A DNA stretch of 64,000 bases, from NCBI GenBank assembly GCA_023079485.1, contig CM041084.1, positions 120,264,467-120,328,466 on the forward strand, in the 5' to 3' direction. This document shows positions 1 to 11,396 of this stretch, piece by piece. The notes under the pieces were generated by a model that was not told the origin of the DNA, made no database searches, and saw nothing but the letters and a program-made list of their open reading frames with translations. The position numbers and the translations under genes are program-made. This stretch comes from Archilochus colubris. Its lineage: Eukaryota > Chordata > Aves > Apodiformes > Trochilidae. Position 1 is the stretch's first letter; each line of letters opens with the position of its first letter.

Positions 1-80
1 AATATCCATAACATACCTAGATACAGTTGTGCAGGTTTAGGAGCTGGAAGGATCTACATATATCTAGATATATCTGGATA

Positions 81-106
81 TTTTTACTAGATAGATCTAG
101 TAAAAA
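81..106. repeat. Perfect inverted repeat, 12-bp arms, 2-nt spacer
   Basis: The arm TTTTTACTAGAT (81-92) is followed after AG by its exact reverse complement ATCTAGTAAAAA (95-106). It lies next to a short run of ATATCTAGATATATCT-like sequence (about 57-80), so a local AT/AGAT-rich context helped create it. No function is visible. It is one of several near-perfect short hairpins in the window. Confidence 0.85.
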
Positions 107-2153
107 ACTGAATGCTTCAGGTAGCCTTCCTTGGCATTGTAGTCAACAAGTACAGGATAGTCCTTTTTTATACTACTAAAATAGTATAGAAAGTATCTCC
201 TTAATATCTTAAGGAGGCCACTCACAACCAGCCCACCCATAACTCGTGGTCATGACCCACAGAGACCCTTAGCCATGTTGTGAATTGCTTAGACATTGGC
301 AGTTGCCTTGTAGCAAAAGCAGATCCCAGGGAACATCTCCTCTAATAGTGTCACAATGTAGGCAACTGGAATAAAAGGCTCTGCAGACCAAAAGGCACCA
401 ATTTTTCAGTAAATTCTTTGATTCAGGAGTTCAAGCTGTTGAATTAAATATAAACATTAAGCTGTCCTTACTTCTGTGAAGAAGTGTGACAAGTCCATTT
501 CTTGGTTGTTGGATACCCACCACTCCTTGGAACCAGGACACTCACAGGAGAACATAAATGGAAGGTACATGGCTATAGATATGACTGATTTTGTATTAGT
601 GTTCTGTAAGGGTTTTCTTCACTGAATTTACTGGTCTTTGATGTCACCTTAATGTCTTCACTGAATCATAACTGGTTTGGAAGTAAAATGGCCCCAGAAT
701 AAAAGCAAAAATATCCTATTTTAGTAGAGAAGTACTAGTTTCTTACATCTTTTACGTCAGGCAAGATTTTATTTTCCAAAGACTCAGTAACTGCCACATG
801 AAGACAGAAAATCTGAGATTAAGTCACACAAAATCTTTCAAGGATATAAAACATGGACTGAGATACACATAGCAAATCAAAGTGAAGTAGCTGCTGAAAT
901 AACAATGCAGTGGAGAATTTCTCCCCAGTTTTCTGATGGCAGATCTGATAAAGTTTATAAAGGGATTTCAGGTACACATTAGAGACCAATGGAAGAGAAT
1001 GGTAAAATGCATATCAGAAGGCAGAAAGAGTATAACTTGCGAATCACAAAAAAAAAATATTAATAATCCAATATTTATAATTTTTAATAAATTCATAAAC
1101 AAATCTAGATCAAGGATTATCAATTTTTTTCGAGCGTAGCCTTTTACATGTGCTATGAAAACTGCAACAACAAGACTATAGCAAAGACCAGGTGGGAAAA
1201 TCTACTTGTCTTTCTCCCATCCTAGAGAGAAAAGAAAGTTCCTGATTTCACCTTGGTAAGGACATGACAGAATGTCCTATAGTTTTGAGACATAATGAAA
1301 CCATCAGAAAAACAGTTCTAAGTTATTAGTTTGGGCTACCCCAGATGACATGGAGATTACTGAGATCTGTGACCCTAGTTTGAGACTCAATGTCATACAG
1401 ATTTGGTAGGCTGCAAGAGATCCAAGACTTTCTCTGGCTGCCAGGTATTCTTCCTCTCCGTAATTAGCTAAAAATGAACTTTTAAGATAGTGTTAACTTA
1501 CCTTTCTTCATGATATACTTTATGTCTCCCTAGCACCACAGTACTTTAACCAAACCATACAAATGGGGTTGGGTCTAGTACTGAACAAAAGTGATGAATA
1601 TGTGGTCTGCATATGACAGTTAGAGTAGTGAGTTTAAGCTAATTCCAACTAAAATATTGAAGTAAAAAAATATAATTGTTTCATATGAAGTAAAAGTTAA
1701 ACATATTAAAATGGAAACCATCATATTTCAGACGCCTATGCTACAGGCATTATTTCTAGTAGTTTTTATGTTGACAGTTTAGATCTCAAGGGCTAGTTTG
1801 TAGTAACAGTGCATTTAACATTTAAATTAGATTAAGATGGAGAAAACCACCTATAAATCTAAAACTGTACATTGAGCATGTAAGCGTTGCATCTGCAATC
1901 CTTATGTGTGAGTATATTCTGATATGAAGTGGAATACAGAGTTGAGAAAAACTCTTTTGCAAATTACTCAAACATACCCCAATTACTATTATAACACTTT
2001 AATTGATTTCACTTAAGATATTTTGTTCCAAATGAAAACCTTATCTTTTAGAAGATTATGGTGTTATTTTCACACTTGGTGATATCTGCCAAAATAAAGA
2101 TGTGAAAACTATTTATCCTAGGCATTGCTTTTCATTATTTATCTTCTATAGTA

Positions 2154-2245
2154 GAAAAAACACAACCAAACAAAAAAACCCAAAACCAAACAACCAAAAC
2201 GAAAACAAGCAAACAAGCAAACAAAAAAACAGAAGGAAGCAAAAC
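2154..2245. repeat. A/C-rich low-complexity tract
   Basis: About 90 bases made almost only of A and C with a few G, including CAAG/CAAA repeats around 2205-2222. No transposon body is recognisable upstream or downstream, so this is annotated only as low complexity. Confidence 0.85.
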
Positions 2246-3445
2246 ATTGTAGTTTTGTCTCTTTTATTCTAGGTGAAAACAAGTAATTTTGCCTTTTTGG
2301 AATTTTTTATGAGATTATTTTTTTTCTCAAGCATACCAATGACAACAATACCCGATTAATAAAGCTTTCACCAATTCACTCATTCTGGTTCTAGCATAAT
2401 TGAGATAAGCAGGTTTTTTTCCAAGAATAAGATTGAACCACAATTTATTTTTCCAAGACTTTTCCAGGTCAGAAACTGTCATTTGAATTAAAATAAAACC
2501 TAATCAACTCTCCCTGTAACTACGATACAGGCAGACTCTCTTCTTCCATGTCTTTTACCAGTGACATTTTAAGTGTTAGCTACTGGGAGCAAAACTTTAT
2601 TCTGGTTTTTGTTCCAGCTGTTTTTGCAGTTGTTTCAGTCTCTGTCGGAGTGCTGCATTCCTACTTTACTGGGCTGCCTGTGGAATATATGTGCAAAGCT
2701 AAAGCACAAGAAAGGAATGTGTACTTTTATGTTCCTTCTTCCTGCAGAAGATACAGAATAAAACACCTGCAGAATTCCAAGTATCTAGGAGCAGATGTTG
2801 CCCACTGACAATGCCAGGACACAAAAGTGCCCAAGGTTCTGCTGTCTTCAGAAATCCTTTGCAGATTCAAGGGTCTAGTTCCTCATGAGATTCAATTCTC
2901 TACCCTGAGTTTGTGTCAGATCACATCAGTTGAACATGAGTTGGGAACTACAGAGGTGGAGTTTGGGGGTGTTATTTTGCAGGAAGTTCAATTGGTTAAC
3001 AGGATGTAAGACTTCACAATAATGTCATTGAAAAGCATGGGAAAACTGATACCTAACTTAATACCATTGAAACGAATGAGGCAGGCAAGTTTTCTACCAA
3101 GTTTCCCTTTCTGCCAGTAGGAGTACTGGCATCCCCTGCTGTCTGAAGAAATAAAGACCATTCTAAGACACTTCTAGCTTTGCTGTGCATATTGGGCTTT
3201 GTCACCCAGCATAACTTTTCCCAAGTTCACTGAGAAATCAGGTGTTCATTACTTTACTAAATTCTTAGAAAAAGGTGCTGAAGAACAGGTAAGCACATCC
3301 AGGCTGTGTCTAGATACAGACACTTAACTTATAAACATGAGAGTTATTAAGAGAGTTTCTTTTTCCTTTGGCAAAGGAATTCACAGCAGGAGCCTAATAC
3401 CCTTCATTATAATAAAGAACTCTTCTCCTCTTACTAGTTTAAGCT

Positions 3446-3480
3446 TTTTCTTTTAAGAAAAAATCCTTTCTTAAAGAAAA
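3446..3480. repeat. Imperfect hairpin, 14-bp stem with one bulge
   Basis: The arm at 3446-3460 (TTTTCTTTTAAGAAA) pairs with 3467-3480 (TTTCTTAAAGAAAA). One T is bulged and the loop is AAATCC. The sequence is AT-rich, so chance is more plausible than for the other hairpins. Confidence 0.75.
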
Positions 3481-4942
3481 TGTCTTTGCTAGGAAATTAA
3501 TAGAAGGAAATGATGTAATGAGAATTGGACCAGACTGGTAAAGATAATGGAGAAATAATAAAAAATTTTTCAGATCAAGACTGAAGACTAGAAATTACTG
3601 TGATGATAGTTATTATACTTTTAATAGTAATCAAATTTTTCTTTAGTGAGGATGGAGCTCTGTTTAAAACATGCAGTGATGACAAAACATGGCACACACA
3701 CTGGTAACTAGGGAATCAGACCAACCAAGATTGCAGGAAGGGTTCTGTGAATGCAATGAGTTTTCCTGTACCATCAGGGAAGAGTTTAATTAAAAGCCAG
3801 GTTCCATCTCTAATGCTTTGCTTACTTTTCTGCGTCTAGAAGGAGATTGTTCTTTCCTATACTATATTTTCCATACTGTTGTCTTTACAGTATCCAATTC
3901 AAGGATCTTATGCTGAAATTGTTTTGGAAGTCACAAGGTTATTAAAAAATGGTTTGTATTTTAAGAAAATGTCAACAGTGCTACAGACTGAAGCAAATAT
4001 CCAGAAAAATTGTGGTGAATCATGATTCTGTTCTTACCTTCAAATGTTTGATGTAAATTACAACAAACTCAGAATTACTCTGTATTGCACTGAGTTGCTC
4101 CAGATTCTGGCATCCTAAAACAAAAAGAACAAATTTGTCCCTACCTTTTTCCATGTGACTCTACCTCTGCCAGGTGTGCTTTCTGGGTAAAATGCAAAAT
4201 CAGTTTTGTTTTTCTTCTGATAGGTAAGAATACATGCATATAGAGAAGAGAGTAATTTACAGAGTCCTCTCAGGGCTCTGAAATCAAATGAATCACAGAA
4301 GTAGCTACACTGGAGGTAGCTCAGGTTGAGATATATCAACTGTTATCACTACCTTTGATGAGAATGTAAGATACAACACACTTATAGAAAAGTCCAGACA
4401 AAGCATCTGAACATATAAAAAGAAACTATAATATTAGAACTTAAAATGCTATCAGACTTCCTAATCTGATTTTCTTTTCTGAGCAATTGGGCCATAGCAA
4501 ATGACTTGCAGGCTGTTACTTTCAGAGCAACTGAGTTACTTGTGTGTCTGATTCAGGTCTGCTTATTTACCCAGATGAGATTTGCAGTTTTGTTTCCCCG
4601 AATTACTATTTTTGTGGTTCAATTCCTAGTGTCTCCTTCCAGTTGCATCTTATTTTAAAGACAATTTGAAGTGACTGTATCTGACCCTACTACCTAGTAT
4701 AATGGAAAAAAAAAAAAGTTATTTGTAATTTAATGTTCCCATGTATCGTATGTACATAGCAAGTTTCTGGCAAGAGATTTTATTATCACAAATCCAAATA
4801 GATTTTGCTTCCATTAAAGTTTGTTGGAATACCTCCATCCTTGACCAGTTTTCTTTCATTTACCATGGAGTCACCTTTCTTAATATGCTTCTAAGTGTCT
4901 CCTACCTCTGTAAAATATTATATCTGGAACTTAGCTAGAATT

Positions 4943-4974
4943 TCTGTTAGGATCACAGCTCTGATCCTAACAGA
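4943..4974. repeat. Perfect 13-bp hairpin, 6-nt loop
   Basis: TCTGTTAGGATCA (4943-4955) and TGATCCTAACAGA (4962-4974) are exact reverse complements around the loop CAGCTC. The stem is not simple sequence. A perfect 13-bp stem with so short a loop is unlikely by chance in 64 kb. It resembles a terminator stem only superficially: there is no following T run and the host is a eukaryote. Confidence 0.9.
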
Positions 4975-6235
4975 GCCTGTTGAAGTTATATTATAAAGTA
5001 GCCTTGGTTCCAATAAATATTGATTGCCCAGGCTGCCGTCCTAGATTAAGGACAAAGCAGATCAATGGCAAAGCTCTAATTGCTCTGATTAAATGAGGTC
5101 TAATTACTTCATTCTCAATGGCATCAAAACAGAAAGACCAGAGCAGACTGAAGTATGGGGCACCAGATAATCCTTTTTTTTCTGTAGCAAAGAAGATTTG
5201 AATATAAAGAATCAGTTCTATTATTAGGGATTCTTAATTATTCTACTTCAAGAAAGGGAAGTAAATGTGAAATGGAAATAGGTGCAGCACTACTTTACAA
5301 ATAGTAGGTCATTTCATGCCAGCAGCATGAGTCTTTTTGATAAAATTTCACTTTTATAAAAGTGCACTACAGATTGTCTAAACTCTCTGGACTTAATATG
5401 GAGTATTCTAAGGGAATTTATTAACTAGAGAAACAGAAATAGTAAGAAAATTATAAAATTCCCTTGAATCAACAATATAATGAACCTGAAAAGATCAGAT
5501 ACGGTACAATGCATAAGACACAGACATTTAGAGTCCTGTCTACAGCTCCAGTCACTGACTTTCAGAAAGATGGGATTGGGTTTAAATAGGTGCAGAAAAG
5601 AAGTGCATAATTAGGATTATGTGATACCTTTGCCTGCAGTAGGAAAGAGGCAGACAAGGAAGGGGACAAAGAACACTACAGAAAGTAATTTATACCTATT
5701 CAGGTACAGTAAAGTCAAAGACAGTATGTGGACAATCACATAAAAATCTTCCACTTTTGAGAGAAATGTCAGCATGAGTGGATCCCTGGATTATTACAAG
5801 AAACTTTGTCCTGTTTTCAGACCTTGTTGGGTTAGTGATACATAACCAAAAGAAATAGGCTTTGAATCAGAATGCAGAACAAGACCATCTCCTTAGCTGA
5901 AATATTTGGAGGTACCAGTAAGTGACACTGAGCTTCCCATGACAGAATCGTATATCAAGTTTGTATTACTCAGGTTTAAGCAATAAAGATAAATGGGCTC
6001 TCTGCTCCTAAAAGTTGTTAGTTTCAGTCAGACCAAACTCTACTTGTCATTGAATTATTACCAGCTCTGCTCTGGAGCTGAAAGGCAGACACTCTTGCTG
6101 ATTATTGCAAGGAGACGTATTATTATCTGGTTAGTAAGCATAATGCTTACTCTATCATTCAAAAGGTTTCTTAGCTATCAAAGATTCTTATGCAATGAAC
6201 CATAAAATGTTATCTACCAGCATGGGAGATGTGAA

Positions 6236-6303
6236 TAAAAACAACAAAAAAAAAAAAAACCACAACCCAAAACAAAACAAAAACCAACCAACCAACCAAG
6301 AAC
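6236..6303. repeat. A/C-rich low-complexity tract with poly-A and (CCAA)n
   Basis: A run of 14 A (6246-6259) is followed by A/C-rich sequence ending in a short (CCAA)n repeat. No LINE or pseudogene body precedes it, so it is not called a poly-A tail. Confidence 0.85.
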
Positions 6304-9300
6304 TAGAAACTTCCCAGGATCTTCATCTTACCTTCAATACTCCTTGTTAGTAGAAGGTTTCACAGGTAATCATTTTGTTCTAAAATAATACGATATGACA
6401 CCTGGAAGCATTATAAGGAAAACCATCTGAAAAACAGTAAGAGAAACCCTCTCAAATTTTGTATCTTCATTTATACCTCAGTGCAGATAGACTGGTGCTC
6501 AGTCCTGCTCTTCGAAGGAAGAACTTTTCATGTACAAGGGCTCTTGATCAAGTACATGACACCTCTTGTAAGAAACGATTCCTCAAGGGTTGATACAGTA
6601 AAACATTTACACCTGAATATATTTTTATAGCTCAAACCTTAATGAGTTGTATTTACTTATCATCATTTCAAGGTTTGTAAAAGAAGCATTATTTTCTAAG
6701 ACATTACTTTAAATTGCCAGAATGATTACTGCCATGCTATGTATTAATTTTCTCCTTCTAAAACTCTATTAGCAACTATTGCTTCTGAGGTTAAATTTAA
6801 TAGCATCATATGAAGTGTATCCTGTTATTTGTGTAGATAGTATAAACATTGTGACAGGAACATAGCAAGATTCCCCATTTCCTCTAAGAAACTGAGGCCA
6901 GAAACATGGAAATAGCACAATAAATCATCCTCATAGAGTATTTTTACCTATGATTAACTCATCTTCTTAACTGTTCCCTCAAATTTGTATTTCCAAGACA
7001 ATTAATGCAAGAGAGATGGCTGTCATCACACTGACTGGTGAATAAAAATTAATCCTTTCATACACAAACAAGTAAAAAAAAACAAAAACCAAAACAGCCT
7101 ACAACAACAGCAGCAAAATGAAGCCAGGAGATTGCCATTTCACAGCAAAAAATTTGGCATGTCAGTATTGACCTGAGGAAGCCATCAAAATGAATTCCTT
7201 GGATTGGTAAAATACAGTTACAGCAGCAGAAGAATCTCGTTCATAGCTTCACTGTCTGCAGCTTGAATTTCAGCAGTATCTGTGAGCACCAATGGACTGA
7301 ACAAGCTTTATATCAGTAACAAGCATTATGATTTTTCTGTATTTGCTGCATCTTATCTATGCAGTTGCCTACTAGACAGCCTGCAGGTGACCTGTCTAAG
7401 CACAGTCAAAAACCCTTATAGCCCTATCAGGTACACAAGGTCCCTTGTGCCTCCAGAGCACTCTGTATTCACCTCTAAAAGACTGCCCAGCCTGACTGCT
7501 GTGTTAAGCCCTGTGCATGCACAGAGAGAAGAGGCTAGATTGCAAGATGTGGAAGAACTTTCATCTCCTAGAGATGGGTAAAAGAGCAGAACATATAAAA
7601 GAGAAACAGAACCTAAAGGATAAAGTAGGAGCAAGGTGATTTTTTAGAGGTACTTAGGTATTAACAGAAAAAACAGACAAAGAAGTTGGGGATTTATTAG
7701 AGATCAATGGATAGCACTTGATAGCCTGTGATGTGTTCTATGCCCTAGATATTCTAGCCATGAACAAATGACTGCTGGGGGCAGTTTGACATTTCAGCCA
7801 GTCAATGGGCCTTAACGCACACCAGAATGCATGCTTGAGAAGCACTCGTGCTCTTTTCTCCATATACTTCCTCAGTTTCCAGAAATGACTGATAAATTGG
7901 TGTCAAATGGCACAAGAATGAGCATTCACTAGCTGAGCAGGCCACAATAGCATTACTTGAAAGTGTCCTGAATATGTGTATGTTTCTGGTTATAGAGGCT
8001 ACAGGTATTGTTCAACTTCCTTTTATTCCATCTTTCCATAAATATGATTAATTTGATAACCGTCTGTTTATTCCATAGAAGAATGGTCAATTTTTTTTTT
8101 ACTGACAGCCTTGATAAGCTCATTCCTGCTCTACTTACAGCAGCAGGGCTGACAGTACTAATAGTAGTGCCTTCCCAGCACTAATTGTCAACAGCACCTG
8201 ATAGCTCATTCACAATTTCTGTACCATCTGTTGTAATTACTAATAAGCCATATTTTTTTTTCAATACTGTGATATATGTGTACATTTATAAGTGTTCCTC
8301 ACTGAGTTCCTAATCAGTTTGTTTCATTTGCTTACCTTCTGCTGCTTTTTATTTATTTGTTCCTACAAATGTACCTCAAGATGAGCTATGGTGTACAAAT
8401 ATACTGGAGGAACATTATTCTAGCAGCAGTTGTCTACTGCTTTGTATTAATGATGTTCCAAATAGTTGTGCTGGTTGTAATGTTTAGCATAATTCACAAA
8501 ATCATTCAGAAGGGACAAAAAATTAAGACTGAAAGCCTGTAGATCATCTGAGAAACGGATGAATAGATAACAAATTTATTCACAGCAGGCAGTATTAATT
8601 AAATAATTAAAATCATAGAATTATACAGTAGTTGCCTGAGGAAGTTTTAATAAAACTCAGTGTGCTTTAGAAAGCACTTAGGCATTCAGACCAGACAGCT
8701 TACTGCCTCCAAAAGACAGAGCTTTGGAGGATAGCTGGCATTTGAATAGTTGGCAGTATAATTTACATTAGATGTAAAGTGGAATTTTATGCAGAATGAA
8801 TCATCTTATGGGAAAACTCATAGATGCAAGAAATATGGATTAGGGAGGGGAGAAGGTGATTAAGGTTGCAGGCAAGGTGCCTGAGTTTTTCATGAAAATA
8901 ACACTTCAGATCTCAGGAAGAAACAGAAACCTACACACATCTAATTCACAGTGCAGTTGTATCATGTGAATACTTCCTCCTGTCATGAAGGAAGGTGGTG
9001 AAAGAAAAGCTTGTGGTTGTTTTTATCCTGCTCTGTTCCCTCTCTCTCTGGAAACACTGGTAAGAATCTTACTTCTGATGTTCATTGTGTAGAAGATATA
9101 CATGTTTTATATAAGAAATTTAATTTTCTGTGAAACTTGGCATTCCTTTGAGAAAGTAGAACATTCTGAAGTAGAAAAGCAGCCAAAGATTATCTACCCA
9201 CAAAGACCTTGGAACGTTCAACTGCGCATTGAGGACACCGTTTCACAAGAAGGTGCTAAGCAGCACTAAGATTTTGGAAGATTCAGGAAAGAGATTTTTC

Positions 9301-11209
9301 CTGCCAAGCAACCCATCCAACCATAATGAACTCCCACTGCTTGCTGGGACAGAATTTTTGCAGTGCATGGCTTGTGTAATATAGACTCTCACTGTTAAAG
9401 AGCTTGTTTGGTGGTTACCTTAGTGTTTAGTCTTATTGCCTTTTTTCCACTCCTCAGCAACCTGAAAAACTATAAAGTTATTCTGAAGTATCTCTGCCTA
9501 AACTACAGTTAGAACTTGATTCCAGAGAATGTTGAAGAAGTACCCTCATAAAACTTGAGACCTGTGGGTGTCCTGTATTCTAGGAGGCAAACGTCCTCTA
9601 AATACACAGGGCCATTCTTAAACCCTCTCCAAAGGTAACACTAAATGATTTTTTTTTAACCTGTATTCAACAGCAAAGCATAAACCAATGCTTACCTGTA
9701 AAATTAACATTCAGCATCTTACCTAGAAATACAATACATATTTTTTGTGCTTCTTGAAAATAACCTTTTTGCAGCCTGACTTGTCAATCCTAAAGTCAGT
9801 CATACTTCCTGCTCCTGAATGCCAAAATCCACTGCTTTTGTGTTGTTTGGCTTGTGGTCAGCCCTCAAAAGGAGAGATCTGATGTGAAGTAAATGATCAA
9901 TATTTATTCTAGGAAGCCACCTACATTATTCCAGACAGTTACAACATCATAGGGGGTTAACAGGCAAGATCATTAATTCCAGAACCTTTGCAGTTTTTCC
10001 TTGCACTTGATGTGCCCCACTAAATGTAACACCAGATTTGGCATGAGAAGCAAAGGAATGTTCCAGTTTCAATACTTCTAAACTTCTCTGACCACTCAAA
10101 TATCCAAGAAGTGCTGATCTATGACATATCCATCAACAACACCTACTATGTGAGAATTAAATTCATTGCACGAGAAAACATCAGCTGCAGTCCTATGTAT
10201 CTTGCTTAACTGTAGCTCAGATTGCTTTTGTTCAGTAAATCTTGTTTAAAAACTTGCTCTCATAAAGCCAAAGTATGCAAACAAATGTAGTTAAAGGGGC
10301 CTCACTGGTGGATTTGGGGCTATTTTTTTCCTGACTTCATCATTTCTGCAAGGCACATATGAAAATAGCATGAAATTAAGTTGATGTTTTGCCTGATTTT
10401 TGGCTTTGAAAAATTTATTTCAGTTCATGTAAATGGGCCCCAGCTAGGGCACAGCTAGGAGCACGAAAAACTCAATAATGCCAGACTTGCTCAAAGGTGA
10501 AATCTCAAAGATAGATTTAAAAAACTGCAGTTATATTTGTTTGTTTGTTTTGGGTTTTGTTGGCTTTGTTTTCCATTCCTAAATTGTAACCGTGAAATTA
10601 GTTCTACTATAGAAAAAACACTTCTATGTGGCCAAACCAGAGCCTTCAGGATGTAGCTGACATTAATATAACTGTGTACAACAAACCATTTTTATAACTG
10701 TTTTAATAAACAAGTCTTGACTGTATTGGTTTCTTTGTTTTTTTCTAAAAGTATAAATCCCAAGTTCTGATCTTTCAGTAAATACGTAGCAAAATACTTG
10801 AAGTATTCTGTGACATTTTAAAGTAGTTGTTTTACTATTTTGTGATATTTAGAGTGGCTTCAACTCAATACTTTTACTATAATCTCCTAATGTTATGTCT
10901 GAAGTCAAGTTTCTGGAACTATGGTTAAACACCTTGGGGAAGCATCCAGCTTTCAGGAAAACTAAACAGCCAGTGCTCATGGAGCAAAAAAGTTTTGAAA
11001 GATCTGAAAATTTAACATTGAGTGAACTGACTTTCTGCACAGAGACTTGAAAGTAAATGCATAGCAATATGACAAAGGTGCAACTTCTGGTGCTCAGCTT
11101 CCCATAAATGTCATCTTTTGCATGAATTTATTAATACAATTGGAGAAAGCTTTCAAAAGTTAAAGTAAGTGGAAAACATCAGTTTACATTGTTAAATAAG
11201 TTTTATTTT

Positions 11210-11396
11210 ATTGTTCCAGCACTGGAACAAGTTCTCCAGGGAAGTGGTCACAGCACCAAGATTTGCCTGAGTTCAAGAAGCAGTTGGATGACACTCTCAG
11301 GCACAAGGTGTGATTATGGGGGTTCCCCTACACAGGGACAGGAGTTGGACTTGATGATCCTGATGGGTCCCTTCAAACAAATATATTCATGTATTT
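11210..11396 (+). mobile_element. CR1 LINE, short 3' fragment
   Basis: This is a degraded piece of the 3' part of a CR1 non-LTR retrotransposon, the main avian LINE. Recognised landmarks, in order, are the 'AGGGAAGTGGTCACAGCACCAAG' type block (from about 11236), a 'GAGTTCAAGAAGC' block (11271 on), 'CTCTCAGGCACAAGGTGTGATT', and 'GGAGTTGGACTTGATGATCC' followed by 'GGGTCCCTTC' near the end. The typical ATTCTATG terminal repeats are reduced to an ATTCATGTATT remnant around 11386. The open frame across it is accidental, since this is the end region of the element. Identification rests on remembered CR1 3' consensus blocks. The 5' limit is approximate, as is usual for 5'-truncated CR1 copies. Confidence 0.88.

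Larger units (their letters stand above)
1..11209. other. Gene-free unique AT-rich sequence
   Basis: No coding region, RNA gene or recognisable transposon could be supported here. All open frames are under 100 codons, lack recognisable domains and are scattered over both strands as expected in AT-rich noncoding DNA. The stretch holds A/C-rich low-complexity tracts (2.15 kb, 6.24 kb, 7.07 kb), a T/G-rich tract near 10.54-10.57 kb, short runs of A or T, and the hairpins listed separately. Small perfect palindromes also occur at 5349-5364 (CACTTTTATAAAAGTG), 6133-6151 (9-base arms around one A) and 7511-7524 (CTGTGCATGCACAG). Confidence 0.75.

Noticed and set aside
2548..2808. An 86-codon frame with a hydrophobic N-terminus
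   Set aside because: No recognisable domain, and an overlapping frame is open too. Consistent with chance.
4943..4974. Strong hairpin as a transcription terminator
   Set aside because: There is no following T run, and the sequence is vertebrate, where this terminator type does not apply.
8357..8542. A 61-codon frame encoding a strongly hydrophobic, single-pass membrane-like peptide
   Set aside because: T-rich DNA readily yields hydrophobic codons. No homologue is recognised, no start context or neighbouring gene supports it, and the frame is short.
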